Below, in pieces: positions 38,069-46,214 of a DNA stretch of 64,000 nucleotides. Each line of letters starts with the position of its first letter. Positions within the stretch are counted from its first letter, which is position 1. This stretch comes from Bombella mellum (GTDB lineage: Bacteria; Pseudomonadota; Alphaproteobacteria; Acetobacterales; Acetobacteraceae). Below the pieces are notes generated by a model. It was not told where the DNA came from. It ran no database searches and was given only the letters and a program-made list of their open reading frames with translations. The translations under genes and the position numbers were made by a program. The DNA is taken from assembly GCF_014048465.1 (NCBI RefSeq), contig NZ_PDLY01000003.1:304037-368036 (forward strand). The letters run 5' to 3'.

Positions 38069-39250
38069 TTACTGGGCCGGGGGAAGGCGGGACGGCAGGG
38101 GAACGGAGGCCAGCCTGTACTGGCGGGTTGCATCCCGCAGGAAGAGGGTGGCCCCCACGATGATGGGTAGCAGGACGTTCAGCCACAGAAGGGGAACGAG
38201 GGCGGGGTTCCGTTCCGCCAGATTCTTGAGCATCAGGGACAGGATCATCAGTCCGACGACACCCAGCACGGCGGCCGTGGGCCGGATTATGTTGCCGTGT
38301 CGGCTGAAGCGGCCCCGCAGGACGCAGAGCAGCCCGATCATTCCGTAGGAAAGACAGGCCAGCGGACCGGTGAGGCGTGTCCAGCCCTCGATGAGCAGCT
38401 TGTTTCGGGCATGGGGAGAGAGGTCGCCCTGTGGGTGGAAGAGCTGCGGCATGGTCAGCTCGGCGACGTCGGGGCTGAGGTTCTGGTCGTGGGGTGAGCC
38501 GAAATCAAGCGTCTCAAGCTGGAAGAGAAGCGTGCTCAGCTCGCCGGTGCGGCGGTTGAGGGTCTGGCGGGAGCCATTGTGCAGGATCAGGCGCAGCATG
38601 TCGCCACGAGGTTCCGTCAGGCCGTCCTCGGCCAGGATGGTGACGGGGCTGTCCGGGACCCGGCTGTCTTCGATCATGATGCCGCCAAAACTGTCATCAC
38701 TGTGGCGTTCCCGGACATAGACGGTCATGGTCTTTGAGACGGGTGTGAAGACGCCTTCTTCCAGAAGGAAGGCCGCCGCCCGGTTGCGGATTTCCAGCTC
38801 ATAACGGTGGAAGTGGTGGTAGGCGAGGGGGGCTGCCCACAGGCTCAGCCCGTACCCGGCAAGTGTGGCGAGACCGGCACAGATCAGCCCGGGGCGGGCC
38901 AGACGCAGGGGAGACAGCCCGATGGCCTGAAGGATGGTCAGTTCCCGGTCCCCGGCCAGCCGCTGGTAGAGCCACAGGATGACGAGGAAGCACGTGACCG
39001 GCAGGATGACACTGACGAAGGAGGGCAGCATCAGCAGGGTCAGGTGAAGGAAGGCTAGCAGGGACAGGCCATGCTGGACGATCAGGCCGATGAAATGAAG
39101 GGACTGTGTCAGCCAGATCAGGGCCGTCGCGCCGCCCGTCAGGACACCCAGCCCGACAAGAAGGTGATGGAGGATGTAGCGGTCCCGAAGCGGGAGAAGG
39201 TCATGGGGGCTGGCGGGGTGTCCGGCGGTCTCCGGTCGCTGTCGGGCCAT
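38069..39250 (-). CDS. lptF: LPS export permease LptF
   Basis: A 393-residue inner-membrane partner of LptG. The LPLRDRYILHHLLVGLGVLT start, LPVTCFLVILWLYQRLAGD and ELTILQAIGLSPLRLARPG coupling block, periplasmic domain and final three helices match the family. ATG 39250 (MARQRPETAG) sits just after the tsaC stop at 39252; the longer frame to 39358 overlaps tsaC and lacks similarity. It is followed by lptG, lptD and surA, so the whole lipopolysaccharide export limb that spans both membranes is encoded in one run. Confidence 0.9.
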   Translation of the reverse strand: MARQRPETAGHPASPHDLLPLRDRYILHHLLVGLGVLTGGATALIWLTQSLHFIGLIVQHGLSLLAFLHLTLLMLPSFVSVILPVTCFLVILWLYQRLAGDRELTILQAIGLSPLRLARPGLICAGLATLAGYGLSLWAAPLAYHHFHRYELEIRNRAAAFLLEEGVFTPVSKTMTVYVRERHSDDSFGGIMIEDSRVPDSPVTILAEDGLTEPRGDMLRLILHNGSRQTLNRRTGELSTLLFQLETLDFGSPHDQNLSPDVAELTMPQLFHPQGDLSPHARNKLLIEGWTRLTGPLACLSYGMIGLLCVLRGRFSRHGNIIRPTAAVLGVVGLMILSLMLKNLAERNPALVPLLWLNVLLPIIVGATLFLRDATRQYRLASVPLPSRLPPAQ

Positions 39251-39251
39251 G

Positions 39252-40301
39252 TCAGGCTGAGGGGGGAGCCGGTTCGGCCGGTCGGGGAGCCGCAGCCCGC
39301 TCCAGCCGGTCCCTGAGGGCACGGCCCAGCCCGTTCTCCGGCAGGGGGGCCACGGCAATGCCGGTCAGGCCGTGGCGTGCGGCGGTGTGGTCCAGCTGGC
39401 GGAGGGCGGCAAAGAGACGGCGGGCGGCTTCCTCCAGATTTCCGTCGGGGCTGAGGTCAAGGCTGAGGGCCGGACTGGCACCTTCCGCCTGCCGTGCTCC
39501 GAAGGTCAGGAAGGCCTCGTGCGGCTTGAGGTCTGTCGCTTCCAGCCGCACGGGCAGGGAGGGTGCATAATGGGAGGTCAGCTGCCCCGGAGCGTTGGGA
39601 CGGGAGATGGAGCCGCCCGTGCCGTCGTGCCCAGCCACGGTCACGGGGCCGCATGTCTCCTGAAGTTCTTCCAGCGTCACGCCACCGGGACGGCGGAGAA
39701 CGGGCTGGGAGCCGGTGAGGTCCAGAACCGTGCTTTCCAGCCCGACGGGGCAGGGGCCGGTATCCAGCACGGCATCAATCCGGCCATCAAGCTCGTCCAG
39801 CACATGGCGGGCCGTGGAGGGGCTGACCCTGCCGGAGCGGTTGGCGGAAGGGGCCGCAACGGGCTGGTCGGTCAGGCGGAGCAGCTCCTCCACCGCACGG
39901 CCTTTGGGGACACGCACGGCCAGTGTGTCCAGCCCGGCGGTGACGGCCTCGCAGAGGCGGCTTCCGGTCCGGCGGGGCAGGATGAGCGTCAGCGGACCGG
40001 GCCAGAAACGCCGGGCCAGCTCCCATGCCATGTCGTGCAGGGGAATGGCCATGTCAGCCTCGGCGAAGGCGGCCTCGGCCGAGGCAAAGTGACTGATGAG
40101 AGGGTTGAAGGAAGGTCGTCCCTTGGCCCTGAAGATGTGTTCCACCGTCTTCAGGGAGGTGGCCAGTCCTCCAAGCCCGTAGACCGTCTCCGTCCCGAAG
40201 GCGACCAGCCCGCCCTGCCGGAGGAGGCGCGCGGCCCTCCTGATTCCGTCATGGTCCTGATCAAGCCGTTCTGTACGATGAGGAGGAGCGGAATGGGGCA
40301 T
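39252..40301 (-). CDS. Threonylcarbamoyl-AMP synthase (Sua5/TsaC)
   Basis: A 349-residue enzyme of the long Sua5 type. It makes threonylcarbamoyl-AMP for the t6A37 modification of ANN-decoding tRNAs. The YrdC core (about 15-210) has GGLVAFGTETVYGLGG, KGRPSFNPLISHFAS, VPKGRAVEEL and PSANRSGRVSPS. The C-terminal Sua5 domain starts after a linker with LTSHYAPSLPVRLE. It begins 54 bp after cysQ and ends 1 bp before lptF, so it heads or joins the lpt operon. Confidence 0.93.
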   Translation of the reverse strand: MPHSAPPHRTERLDQDHDGIRRAARLLRQGGLVAFGTETVYGLGGLATSLKTVEHIFRAKGRPSFNPLISHFASAEAAFAEADMAIPLHDMAWELARRFWPGPLTLILPRRTGSRLCEAVTAGLDTLAVRVPKGRAVEELLRLTDQPVAAPSANRSGRVSPSTARHVLDELDGRIDAVLDTGPCPVGLESTVLDLTGSQPVLRRPGGVTLEELQETCGPVTVAGHDGTGGSISRPNAPGQLTSHYAPSLPVRLEATDLKPHEAFLTFGARQAEGASPALSLDLSPDGNLEEAARRLFAALRQLDHTAARHGLTGIAVAPLPENGLGRALRDRLERAAAPRPAEPAPPSA

Positions 40302-40355
40302 GACGTGATGGTACCGGGTCAGGAAAGGATGGAGTGGCGGAATGGAGGGCAGGGG

Positions 40356-41147
40356 TCAACCGTGGGGATAGCCCGTGCAGAAGAAGGGCGGATTGAGCCA
40401 GCCCTTCTTGCCATAGCGGAGGGCATGGCCGTGCTCGTCCAGGAGATGGCCGCCTGCGGCTTCCAGAATGGCCTGCGGGGCGGCGGTGTCCCATTCCATG
40501 GTCGGGCCGAAGCGGGGGTAGAAATCGGCCCGGCCCTCGGCGATGAGGATGATCTTGGCGGCAGACCCCATGCGGGTGACGGACCGGACATGCCGACCGG
40601 CCAGCCATTTCTGGAGCAGCTCCTCGGAGGTGTGGTGAGAGGAGGTCATGACCCGCAGGCCGTCCCGATCCGGCGAGGCCGTCCTGATGGGGTGCCGCTG
40701 CCCGTCGATCAGCTGGAAGGCTCCCTGCCCGGTTCCCCCGCCATAGACGCCCTGCTGGGCGGGCAGGGCCACGGCCCCCAGGACGGGCCGGTTCTGGCGG
40801 ATGAGGCCGATGTTGATGGTGAAGTCGTCTCCGCCCGCCGCAAAGCCTCGGGTACCGTCCAGCGGGTCGATCAGCCAGTAGCTGTCTCCGGCAGGAACAT
40901 GGATGCCGTCGGCATGTTCTTCCTCCGCAATGGCGGGAATGTCCGGGCAGGATTCCCGCAGGCGGGCGAGGATGTGTGTCTCCGAGGCCTTGTCCGCTTC
41001 CGTGACCGGGGAAGAATCGGCCTTGATCCTGGTCTCGAAACCACGGCTGCGGATGTTCCGCACGATCTCTGCGGCTTCGGTGACGATGTCCAGTGCCAGT
41101 GTCAGCAGGTCGTGGTCGTGCGGGGGCGTGTCGGGAGAGGCAGTCAT
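40356..41147 (-). CDS. cysQ: 3'(2'),5'-bisphosphate nucleotidase (CysQ-type)
   Basis: A 263-residue phosphatase of the inositol monophosphatase fold. Metal-binding blocks are EEHADG with AIAEEE upstream, YWLIDPLDGTRGFAAG, and MEWDTAAPQAILEAAGG near the C-terminus. The DPLDGTRGF form and the ending are typical of CysQ, which hydrolyses PAP from sulfate assimilation; a true inositol phosphatase is less likely. It is divergent from pepA by 236 bp and is the first gene of the minus-strand run ending with rsmA. Confidence 0.87.
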   Translation of the reverse strand: MTASPDTPPHDHDLLTLALDIVTEAAEIVRNIRSRGFETRIKADSSPVTEADKASETHILARLRESCPDIPAIAEEEHADGIHVPAGDSYWLIDPLDGTRGFAAGGDDFTINIGLIRQNRPVLGAVALPAQQGVYGGGTGQGAFQLIDGQRHPIRTASPDRDGLRVMTSSHHTSEELLQKWLAGRHVRSVTRMGSAAKIILIAEGRADFYPRFGPTMEWDTAAPQAILEAAGGHLLDEHGHALRYGKKGWLNPPFFCTGYPHG

Positions 41148-41176
41148 GCCGCCAAGGCTACCGCATTACGGACCGT

Positions 41177-41205
41177 TCGTCACTTCTCCTTTTCTCTGTT
41201 ATGCT
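41177..41205 (+). promoter_or_regulatory. Possible pepA promoter
   Basis: TCGTCA (41177-41182), 17-nt spacer, TATGCT (41200-41205) upstream of pepA; each hexamer matches the consensus in four of six positions. A perfect 15-bp palindrome CCCTCATGATGAGGG lies at 41306-41320 in the leader. Both calls are tentative. Confidence 0.35.
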
Positions 41206-41383
41206 GGCCGGACTGAAAAGGGGCACCCTCAGGCCGTCATCGACCTGTCACTGGTCATGTGAGGCTGGCCTGATGGCCTTCATTGGGCCATAAGGCGGGA
41301 CAATCCCCTCATGATGAGGGCGGGCGATTCACGCTGCCATCAGGTGGCGTGGGTTTCCGCTCCCGAGATGAAACAGGTTTGCT

Positions 41384-42895
41384 ATGATTGATATTTCCTT
41401 CGGTACGGACGGCTCCCTGAAGGCCGGCACTTCCGCCATACTGTTCTGTCATGGGGAGGCGTTTGCGCAGGGGGCGGTGTTCCGCCAGCATGACGAGGCT
41501 CTGGGGGGTGCCCTGTCCCGTGCCGTTGCCCTGCGGGAGTTCACGGGCCGTTCCGGGCAGGCCGTCAGCCTGACGGCTCCGGCGGATCATGTGGCGCAGT
41601 TCCACCTTCTGGGCTGTGCGCCCGCCGATGATGAGCCGCAGGGTGCCGGTGCGGCGGCCCGTCAGGCTGGCGGTGAGGCCGTGAAGCTGCTGAAGGCCGG
41701 TGGTGCGAAGATTTCCGAGGCCCTGCTCCTTCTGGAAGCAGATCAGGCCCCGCTGGCGGCAGAGATTGCCCTAGGTGCCCGTCTGGGGAGCTATCATTTC
41801 GACCGCTACAAGACCGTCACCGCCAGGCCTTCCACCCTGAAGACCCTTCATGTCGTGCTGCCGGAGACCGGACAGGTGGAGGAGGCCCGGACAGTCTGGC
41901 AGGAGCTGGAAGGGCTGGGTGCCAGCGTCTTCCTGACACGAGACCTTGTCAATGAGCCTGCCAATGTCCTGTTCCCGGAGGAGTTCACCCGGCGGATACG
42001 GGAGCTTGAATCCCTGGGGCTGGAGGTCGAGGTGCTGGACCGTGCCCGGATGGACGAGCTGGGCTTTGGTGCCCTGCTGGGCGTGGCGCAGGGCAGCGAG
42101 AAGCCGCCTTTCACCGTCATCATGCGTCACCGGGGTGATGCCGGGTCCGATCGTGCGCCGCTGGCCTTCATCGGCAAGGGCGTGACATTTGATTCTGGGG
42201 GCATCTCCATCAAGCCTGCTGCGGGCATGGACGAGATGAAGATGGACATGGGCGGGGCCGCTGCCGTCGTCGGTGTGATGAGTGCACTGGCCCGCCGTCG
42301 GGCACCGGTCAATGCCGTGGGTGTTGTCGGCCTTGTGGAGAACATGGTCTCCGGGACCGCCCAGCGTCCGGGGGACATCGTGAAGAGCCATAGCGGCCAG
42401 ACCATCGAGGTCCTGAACACGGATGCCGAAGGGCGTCTCGTTCTGGCGGACCTCCTGTCCTATACCCGGGAGACGTTCGAACCTGCCCTGATGGTCAATC
42501 TGGCCACGCTGACGGGGGCCATCGTCGTGGCCCTGGGGAGCGACTATGCCGGGCTGTTCAGCAATGACGACCGGCTCGCCGCCGCCCTGACACGGGCAGG
42601 TGAGGAGAGCGGGGAAGCCCTGTGGCGTATGCCGATGGGAGCCGCCTACAACCGCCGCATTGATTCTGACATTGCTGACATGAAAAACATCGGTGGCAGG
42701 CCGGGCAGCTCCATTCTGGCGGCGGAGTTCCTCAGACGTTTCGTGGGGGATACGCCTTGGGCACATCTGGACATCGCCGGAACCGCCTGGGCCGAGAAGG
42801 CGACGGCTCTCACGCCCAAGGGGGCCAGCGGTTTTGGCGTGCGTCTGCTGGACGGATTCGTCCGCCTGTATCAGGACGGGGCGGTCCATCACTGA
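41384..42895 (+). CDS. pepA: Leucyl aminopeptidase (M17)
   Basis: A 503-residue cytosolic metallopeptidase. The C-terminal catalytic domain carries the two-metal site in FIGKGVTFDSGGISIKP, the Asp in the MDMGGAA block, and the M17 signature NTDAEGRLVLADLL. The N-terminal macro-like domain covers about residues 1-160. It is followed 88 bp later by holC, a pairing known from many proteobacteria, where valS usually comes next; here a hydrogenase-like operon follows instead. Confidence 0.95.
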   Translation: MIDISFGTDGSLKAGTSAILFCHGEAFAQGAVFRQHDEALGGALSRAVALREFTGRSGQAVSLTAPADHVAQFHLLGCAPADDEPQGAGAAARQAGGEAVKLLKAGGAKISEALLLLEADQAPLAAEIALGARLGSYHFDRYKTVTARPSTLKTLHVVLPETGQVEEARTVWQELEGLGASVFLTRDLVNEPANVLFPEEFTRRIRELESLGLEVEVLDRARMDELGFGALLGVAQGSEKPPFTVIMRHRGDAGSDRAPLAFIGKGVTFDSGGISIKPAAGMDEMKMDMGGAAAVVGVMSALARRRAPVNAVGVVGLVENMVSGTAQRPGDIVKSHSGQTIEVLNTDAEGRLVLADLLSYTRETFEPALMVNLATLTGAIVVALGSDYAGLFSNDDRLAAALTRAGEESGEALWRMPMGAAYNRRIDSDIADMKNIGGRPGSSILAAEFLRRFVGDTPWAHLDIAGTAWAEKATALTPKGASGFGVRLLDGFVRLYQDGAVHH

Positions 42896-42983
42896 GGCAT
42901 GAGGATGGACCGGTCAGACCGGGTGCCATCCGTGCCGCCGCAGGGCGGGTGGCGGAGGGCACCTTTCAGGGAAGAGGCGTGTC

Positions 42984-43481
42984 ATGCAGGAGCAGGCTGA
43001 CGGAGAGGTCAGGACGGTGGCCCATCAGCCACGGGAGGTTCAGGTGGGGTTCTATCACCTCACACGGACCTCTCTTGAGGACGCCCTGCCCGCCCTGCTG
43101 GAGCGGACGCTGGATGCTGGCGAGCGGGCTGTCATCCGCTGTCGGGATGCGGAGCAGGTGAAGACCCTGGATGATGCCCTGTGGGCGACTCCCGCCGGTG
43201 TCTGGCTCCCTCATGGCAGCCGGAGCACGGGGCAGGCCGCCCGCCAGCCTGTCTGGCTGACGGATGATGACGAGTGCCCCAACGGAGGAGCCTTCCTCTT
43301 CCGCATCAACGGAGCCTGGGACGGAGACCTGACGGGTTTCAGGAGAATTTTCGACCTTTTTGACGGTCATGACGAGGCTGCGGTCCAGCAGGCCCGTCTG
43401 CGCTGGAAAGGGATGAAACAGGCCGGATACAGCATGGCATACTGGAAGCAGGAAGCCAGAGGCTGGAAAAGGGCAGGGTAA
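42984..43481 (+). CDS. holC: DNA polymerase III chi subunit
   Basis: A 165-residue protein of the HolC family, which links the clamp loader to single-strand binding protein. Key blocks are VGFYHLTRTSLEDALPALLE, the RDAEQVKTLDDALWA helix, FLPHGS-like WLPHGSRST and QPVWLTDDDECPNGG. The C-terminus is somewhat longer than in E. coli (147 residues), ending with YSMAYWKQEARGWKR. It follows pepA and ends only 8 bp before the first hydrogenase-like gene, so it probably shares a transcript with that complex. Confidence 0.9.
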   Translation: MQEQADGEVRTVAHQPREVQVGFYHLTRTSLEDALPALLERTLDAGERAVIRCRDAEQVKTLDDALWATPAGVWLPHGSRSTGQAARQPVWLTDDDECPNGGAFLFRINGAWDGDLTGFRRIFDLFDGHDEAAVQQARLRWKGMKQAGYSMAYWKQEARGWKRAG

Positions 43482-43489
43482 GGACAGAC

Positions 43490-44815
43490 ATGCCATTCCA
43501 TGATCCTTTCATGGCCTGCCTGCTGGTCCTGCTGGCCGTGCTGCTCTGTGGTGAGCGGTCTGTCCGTGTCTTTGTCCGTGGCCTCTGGCAGTCCGTGCCG
43601 CTGGGCCTCTGGCGGCGGGGCGGATGCCACATGGCGGGCATGATGCTTGCCATGCTGGCTTTGGTGGCCGGTGACCATGCTGGGGCGGCAGCCTGTCTCG
43701 TGGCCGTGTCGTTCATCCTGCTGGGTGGGGGGCTGGCCTTCCGGCCTGTCTGGGGTGTTCCTGCCCTTGTCGGGTACGGCCTTTTCCCGGCGGATGCCGG
43801 TGGCCTCGGCGTGATGGCCACCTGTTTCTGGGCGGCAGGCCGGGCGGCAGACGACCATGAGGTGGCCCGTCTGGTGGCCCTCATCCTGATGCTGGGTCTG
43901 GGACACGGGATGGCGGTCCTGCATCCTCTCGGCTGGATGCTGGGTGCCACCGGGCTGGTCGGTCTGTGCCTTCTGGCCGGGATGTGGTCCGACCGGATGT
44001 TCCTGTACCGGTACTGCCGCCTTCTGCGGCCTGTCCTGCTGCTTGGCGTCATGGAAGTGTCCCGTCAGCAGGGGATGGAGCTGGGCGTGGCCGGTGCGCT
44101 TTTTGCCCTGCTGCTTGACCTTGCCTGCCAGTGTCTGGCCGTCATCTGGCCCCGGGCCGCCCTTTTGATGCTGCCTGCACCGCCCCTGCCGGGTTTTGTC
44201 GTGGGGTGGGTGGGGCTTCATGCGTCACTGGGACTGAGCAGCAGCACGGAGGGCTGGACGGTCATGGGCTGTCTGCTTGGCGTGGGGATCATGGGTCTTT
44301 CACTGGGTGATGGCGTTCTGGTGCTTGGCCAGATGGCGGAAGTCCTGCGGGAGGGGCGTAGGAGAGACCGGGTCTGGGGCCTGTGTCTGGCCGTGAGTCT
44401 GCCTTCTGCCTGTGGCATGGTATCTGGCTGGCTGGCCGGGCAGGGAGCGGGCTGGGTGGGCTGGCTCTGCCGTCTGCCGGGTGGGGATGGCAGCATGATG
44501 GCCCTGCCATTGCTCTGGGGCGTGATGCTCCCGGCCTGGTTCTGGCTTTCCCGGCGCAGGAAGGAAGAACTGGAAGGTGGTTCCCTTTCGGGAGAAGAGC
44601 GGGAGGAACTGGCGGCCCTGCGGGCTTACATGCAGTCGGCACCTGCCTGTCCGCACAGCCTGAAACGGCTGATGATGCGGGGCAGGAGGCAGGTCCTGAG
44701 TGTCCGTCTTTCGGTCACGGAACTTCTGTCGCTGCTTCCGGCGCAGGAGCTGGGGGCCGTGTTCTGGCTCGTGTTTCTGGGAAGCGTGCTGGTCGTGATG
44801 GGGCTGGCTCAATGA
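43490..44815 (+). CDS. HyfB/NuoL-like membrane subunit, shortened and diverged
   Basis: A 441-residue, almost wholly hydrophobic protein with about twelve predicted helices. By order it occupies the HyfB place (first antiporter-like subunit of hydrogenase-4). The block PPLPGFVVGWVGLHAS resembles the PPLNGFVSEWL segment of this superfamily. It is much shorter than E. coli HyfB (about 670). The usual lysine in the GxxxKxGxxPxHxWLP region is not visible; the nearest match GLGHGMAVLHPLGWM lacks it. It starts 8 bp after holC with an AAGGA site and overlaps the next gene (ATGA). The role is assumed to be part of an ion-moving or structural membrane arm; activity is doubtful. Confidence 0.6.
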   Translation: MPFHDPFMACLLVLLAVLLCGERSVRVFVRGLWQSVPLGLWRRGGCHMAGMMLAMLALVAGDHAGAAACLVAVSFILLGGGLAFRPVWGVPALVGYGLFPADAGGLGVMATCFWAAGRAADDHEVARLVALILMLGLGHGMAVLHPLGWMLGATGLVGLCLLAGMWSDRMFLYRYCRLLRPVLLLGVMEVSRQQGMELGVAGALFALLLDLACQCLAVIWPRAALLMLPAPPLPGFVVGWVGLHASLGLSSSTEGWTVMGCLLGVGIMGLSLGDGVLVLGQMAEVLREGRRRDRVWGLCLAVSLPSACGMVSGWLAGQGAGWVGWLCRLPGGDGSMMALPLLWGVMLPAWFWLSRRRKEELEGGSLSGEEREELAALRAYMQSAPACPHSLKRLMMRGRRQVLSVRLSVTELLSLLPAQELGAVFWLVFLGSVLVVMGLAQ

Positions 44816-45684
44816 TGGGGTCCGTGCTGCTGTCCGTGTTTCGTGTGGTGCTGGAGCTTGGCCTCCAGTGTGGCGTGCTTTTTCTTCTCCTCCCCGTGAT
44901 GTTCTGGCTAGCGGAGGACGTTCCGGCCCTGCTGTCCGGGCGGGCCGTGGCTCCGCTGCGGGAGCGGTATGCAAGGTTCGCCACCTTCTGGCGGCTGCTC
45001 CTGCGCCATGGGCTGCCGGTGGAGGACGGGCTGATGCTGGCCCTCGGTTTTCTGGCCATGCTGTGTCTTGCCGGGCTGTCTCTCGTCATGCCGGAGGTGG
45101 GAAGCCTGATGGGGGCCTGGCTGGCGGACCCGCTGCTGATGGGCGGAATCCTGCTGGTGGGAGCCGTCTGGGCGGTGCCGGGACGTCTCTGGTCGGCACA
45201 TGGCCGCTGCTGCGCCACCCTGTGCCTGACCGAATGTTTCCTCGTGCTGGCTGCCCCGGGCGTGACGGGTTTGCAGGGCGTGCAGCGTCTGCTCCTTGCG
45301 GCTCCCGGTTCCAGCCTTGCGGGAACGTCTCTCTGCTGTGCCGTGGCCCTGGCCCTGACGGCCTCCCTGCCGGGAGCAGATTCCCTGGCGGATGAGATGG
45401 TGGGCCGGGGACAGCGTGCCAGCCGTGTGGCCAGGGACCAGAGGCAGGTGATCGTGGCCATCTATCGGGTTGCCTGGGCACTGCTGCTGGGGGACCTGCT
45501 CCTGCCCGTGCTGTTCGGGCTGGAGGGACCGGCCGGTGTGGTCGGTCTCATGGTGAGGTTTGGCGGGGGAAGCCTGCTGGTCGCTCTGGGCCGGATGACA
45601 GGCATGAGCCGGAACGGACGGTTCGTGGCCCTCCTGCTGGGCCTGGCCGGACTGATGGCCCTTGCAGGGAGGTTTGCCGTATGA
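44812..45684 (+). CDS. HyfC/NuoH-like membrane subunit
   Basis: A 290-residue membrane protein with about eight helices. The start at 44812 forms an ATGA overlap with the previous stop, which decides it over a longer frame from 44383. Its size and second position match HyfC (315 in E. coli), the NuoH-type subunit that joins the soluble and membrane arms. The only weak trace of the conserved loop is LPGADSLADEMVGRG; the HExxLEYSG-type acidic motif expected there is not seen. The following YRVAWALLLGDLLLPVLFG aligns in pattern with the helix after that loop. Identification depends on gene order and hydrophobic profile. Confidence 0.6.
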   Translation: MMGSVLLSVFRVVLELGLQCGVLFLLLPVMFWLAEDVPALLSGRAVAPLRERYARFATFWRLLLRHGLPVEDGLMLALGFLAMLCLAGLSLVMPEVGSLMGAWLADPLLMGGILLVGAVWAVPGRLWSAHGRCCATLCLTECFLVLAAPGVTGLQGVQRLLLAAPGSSLAGTSLCCAVALALTASLPGADSLADEMVGRGQRASRVARDQRQVIVAIYRVAWALLLGDLLLPVLFGLEGPAGVVGLMVRFGGGSLLVALGRMTGMSRNGRFVALLLGLAGLMALAGRFAV

Positions 45685-46214
45685 TGACCGGGTTTGCCTG
45701 TGCGCTCGTGCTGCTTCTGCTGACACTGGGGCGTGACGGCCGCTGGCTGCCGCTTTACGGCCTGTTCTGTGCGGCCATTGCCGCCACGTCAGGGACGGGT
45801 GTTCTGGCTGTCCTGTGTGCGTTGCTGCTGCCGGTGTCCAGCCTTCTACTCTGGGGGCTGGTCCGACATTTTGCGGTCGGGCAGGGTGTGCCTTCCGCCG
45901 GGGGGCGGGGGATGATGCCCGTGGTGATGACCCTGCTGCTCCAGTTTGTCCTGGCGTTTTTTGGAGCCGGGCTGGGGCTGGTGCCGACCTTCGGGATCGG
46001 GCTGGTTCTGGCGGGTCTCTGTTCGGCCGCCTGCGGGGTACCTCTGGCGCAGTTCTGCGGGCTGGTCATGGCCGTGGACGGGCTGATGGTCATGGCGGCC
46101 ATCCTCCCGTCATGGGGGCTGTTCGTCACGGCGGTGGCCTTGTGGGCCGTGATGGTGTCTCTGGCACTGGTGCTGCTGCCCCGGCTGGCCTGGCTGCATG
46201 TGGGTGATGAATGA
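45681..46214 (+). CDS. HyfE/NuoK-like small membrane subunit
   Basis: A 177-residue hydrophobic protein with about six helices, in the HyfE position (E. coli 216 residues; its C-terminal half is NuoK-like). It overlaps both neighbours by 4 nt (ATGA). Acidic residues inside helices are few: an Asp in AVDGLMVMAAIL is the main candidate for the membrane carboxylate known from NuoK/HyfE, which usually has Glu. The family call is from order, size and hydropathy, so it is moderate. Confidence 0.55.
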   Translation: MMTGFACALVLLLLTLGRDGRWLPLYGLFCAAIAATSGTGVLAVLCALLLPVSSLLLWGLVRHFAVGQGVPSAGGRGMMPVVMTLLLQFVLAFFGAGLGLVPTFGIGLVLAGLCSAACGVPLAQFCGLVMAVDGLMVMAAILPSWGLFVTAVALWAVMVSLALVLLPRLAWLHVGDE

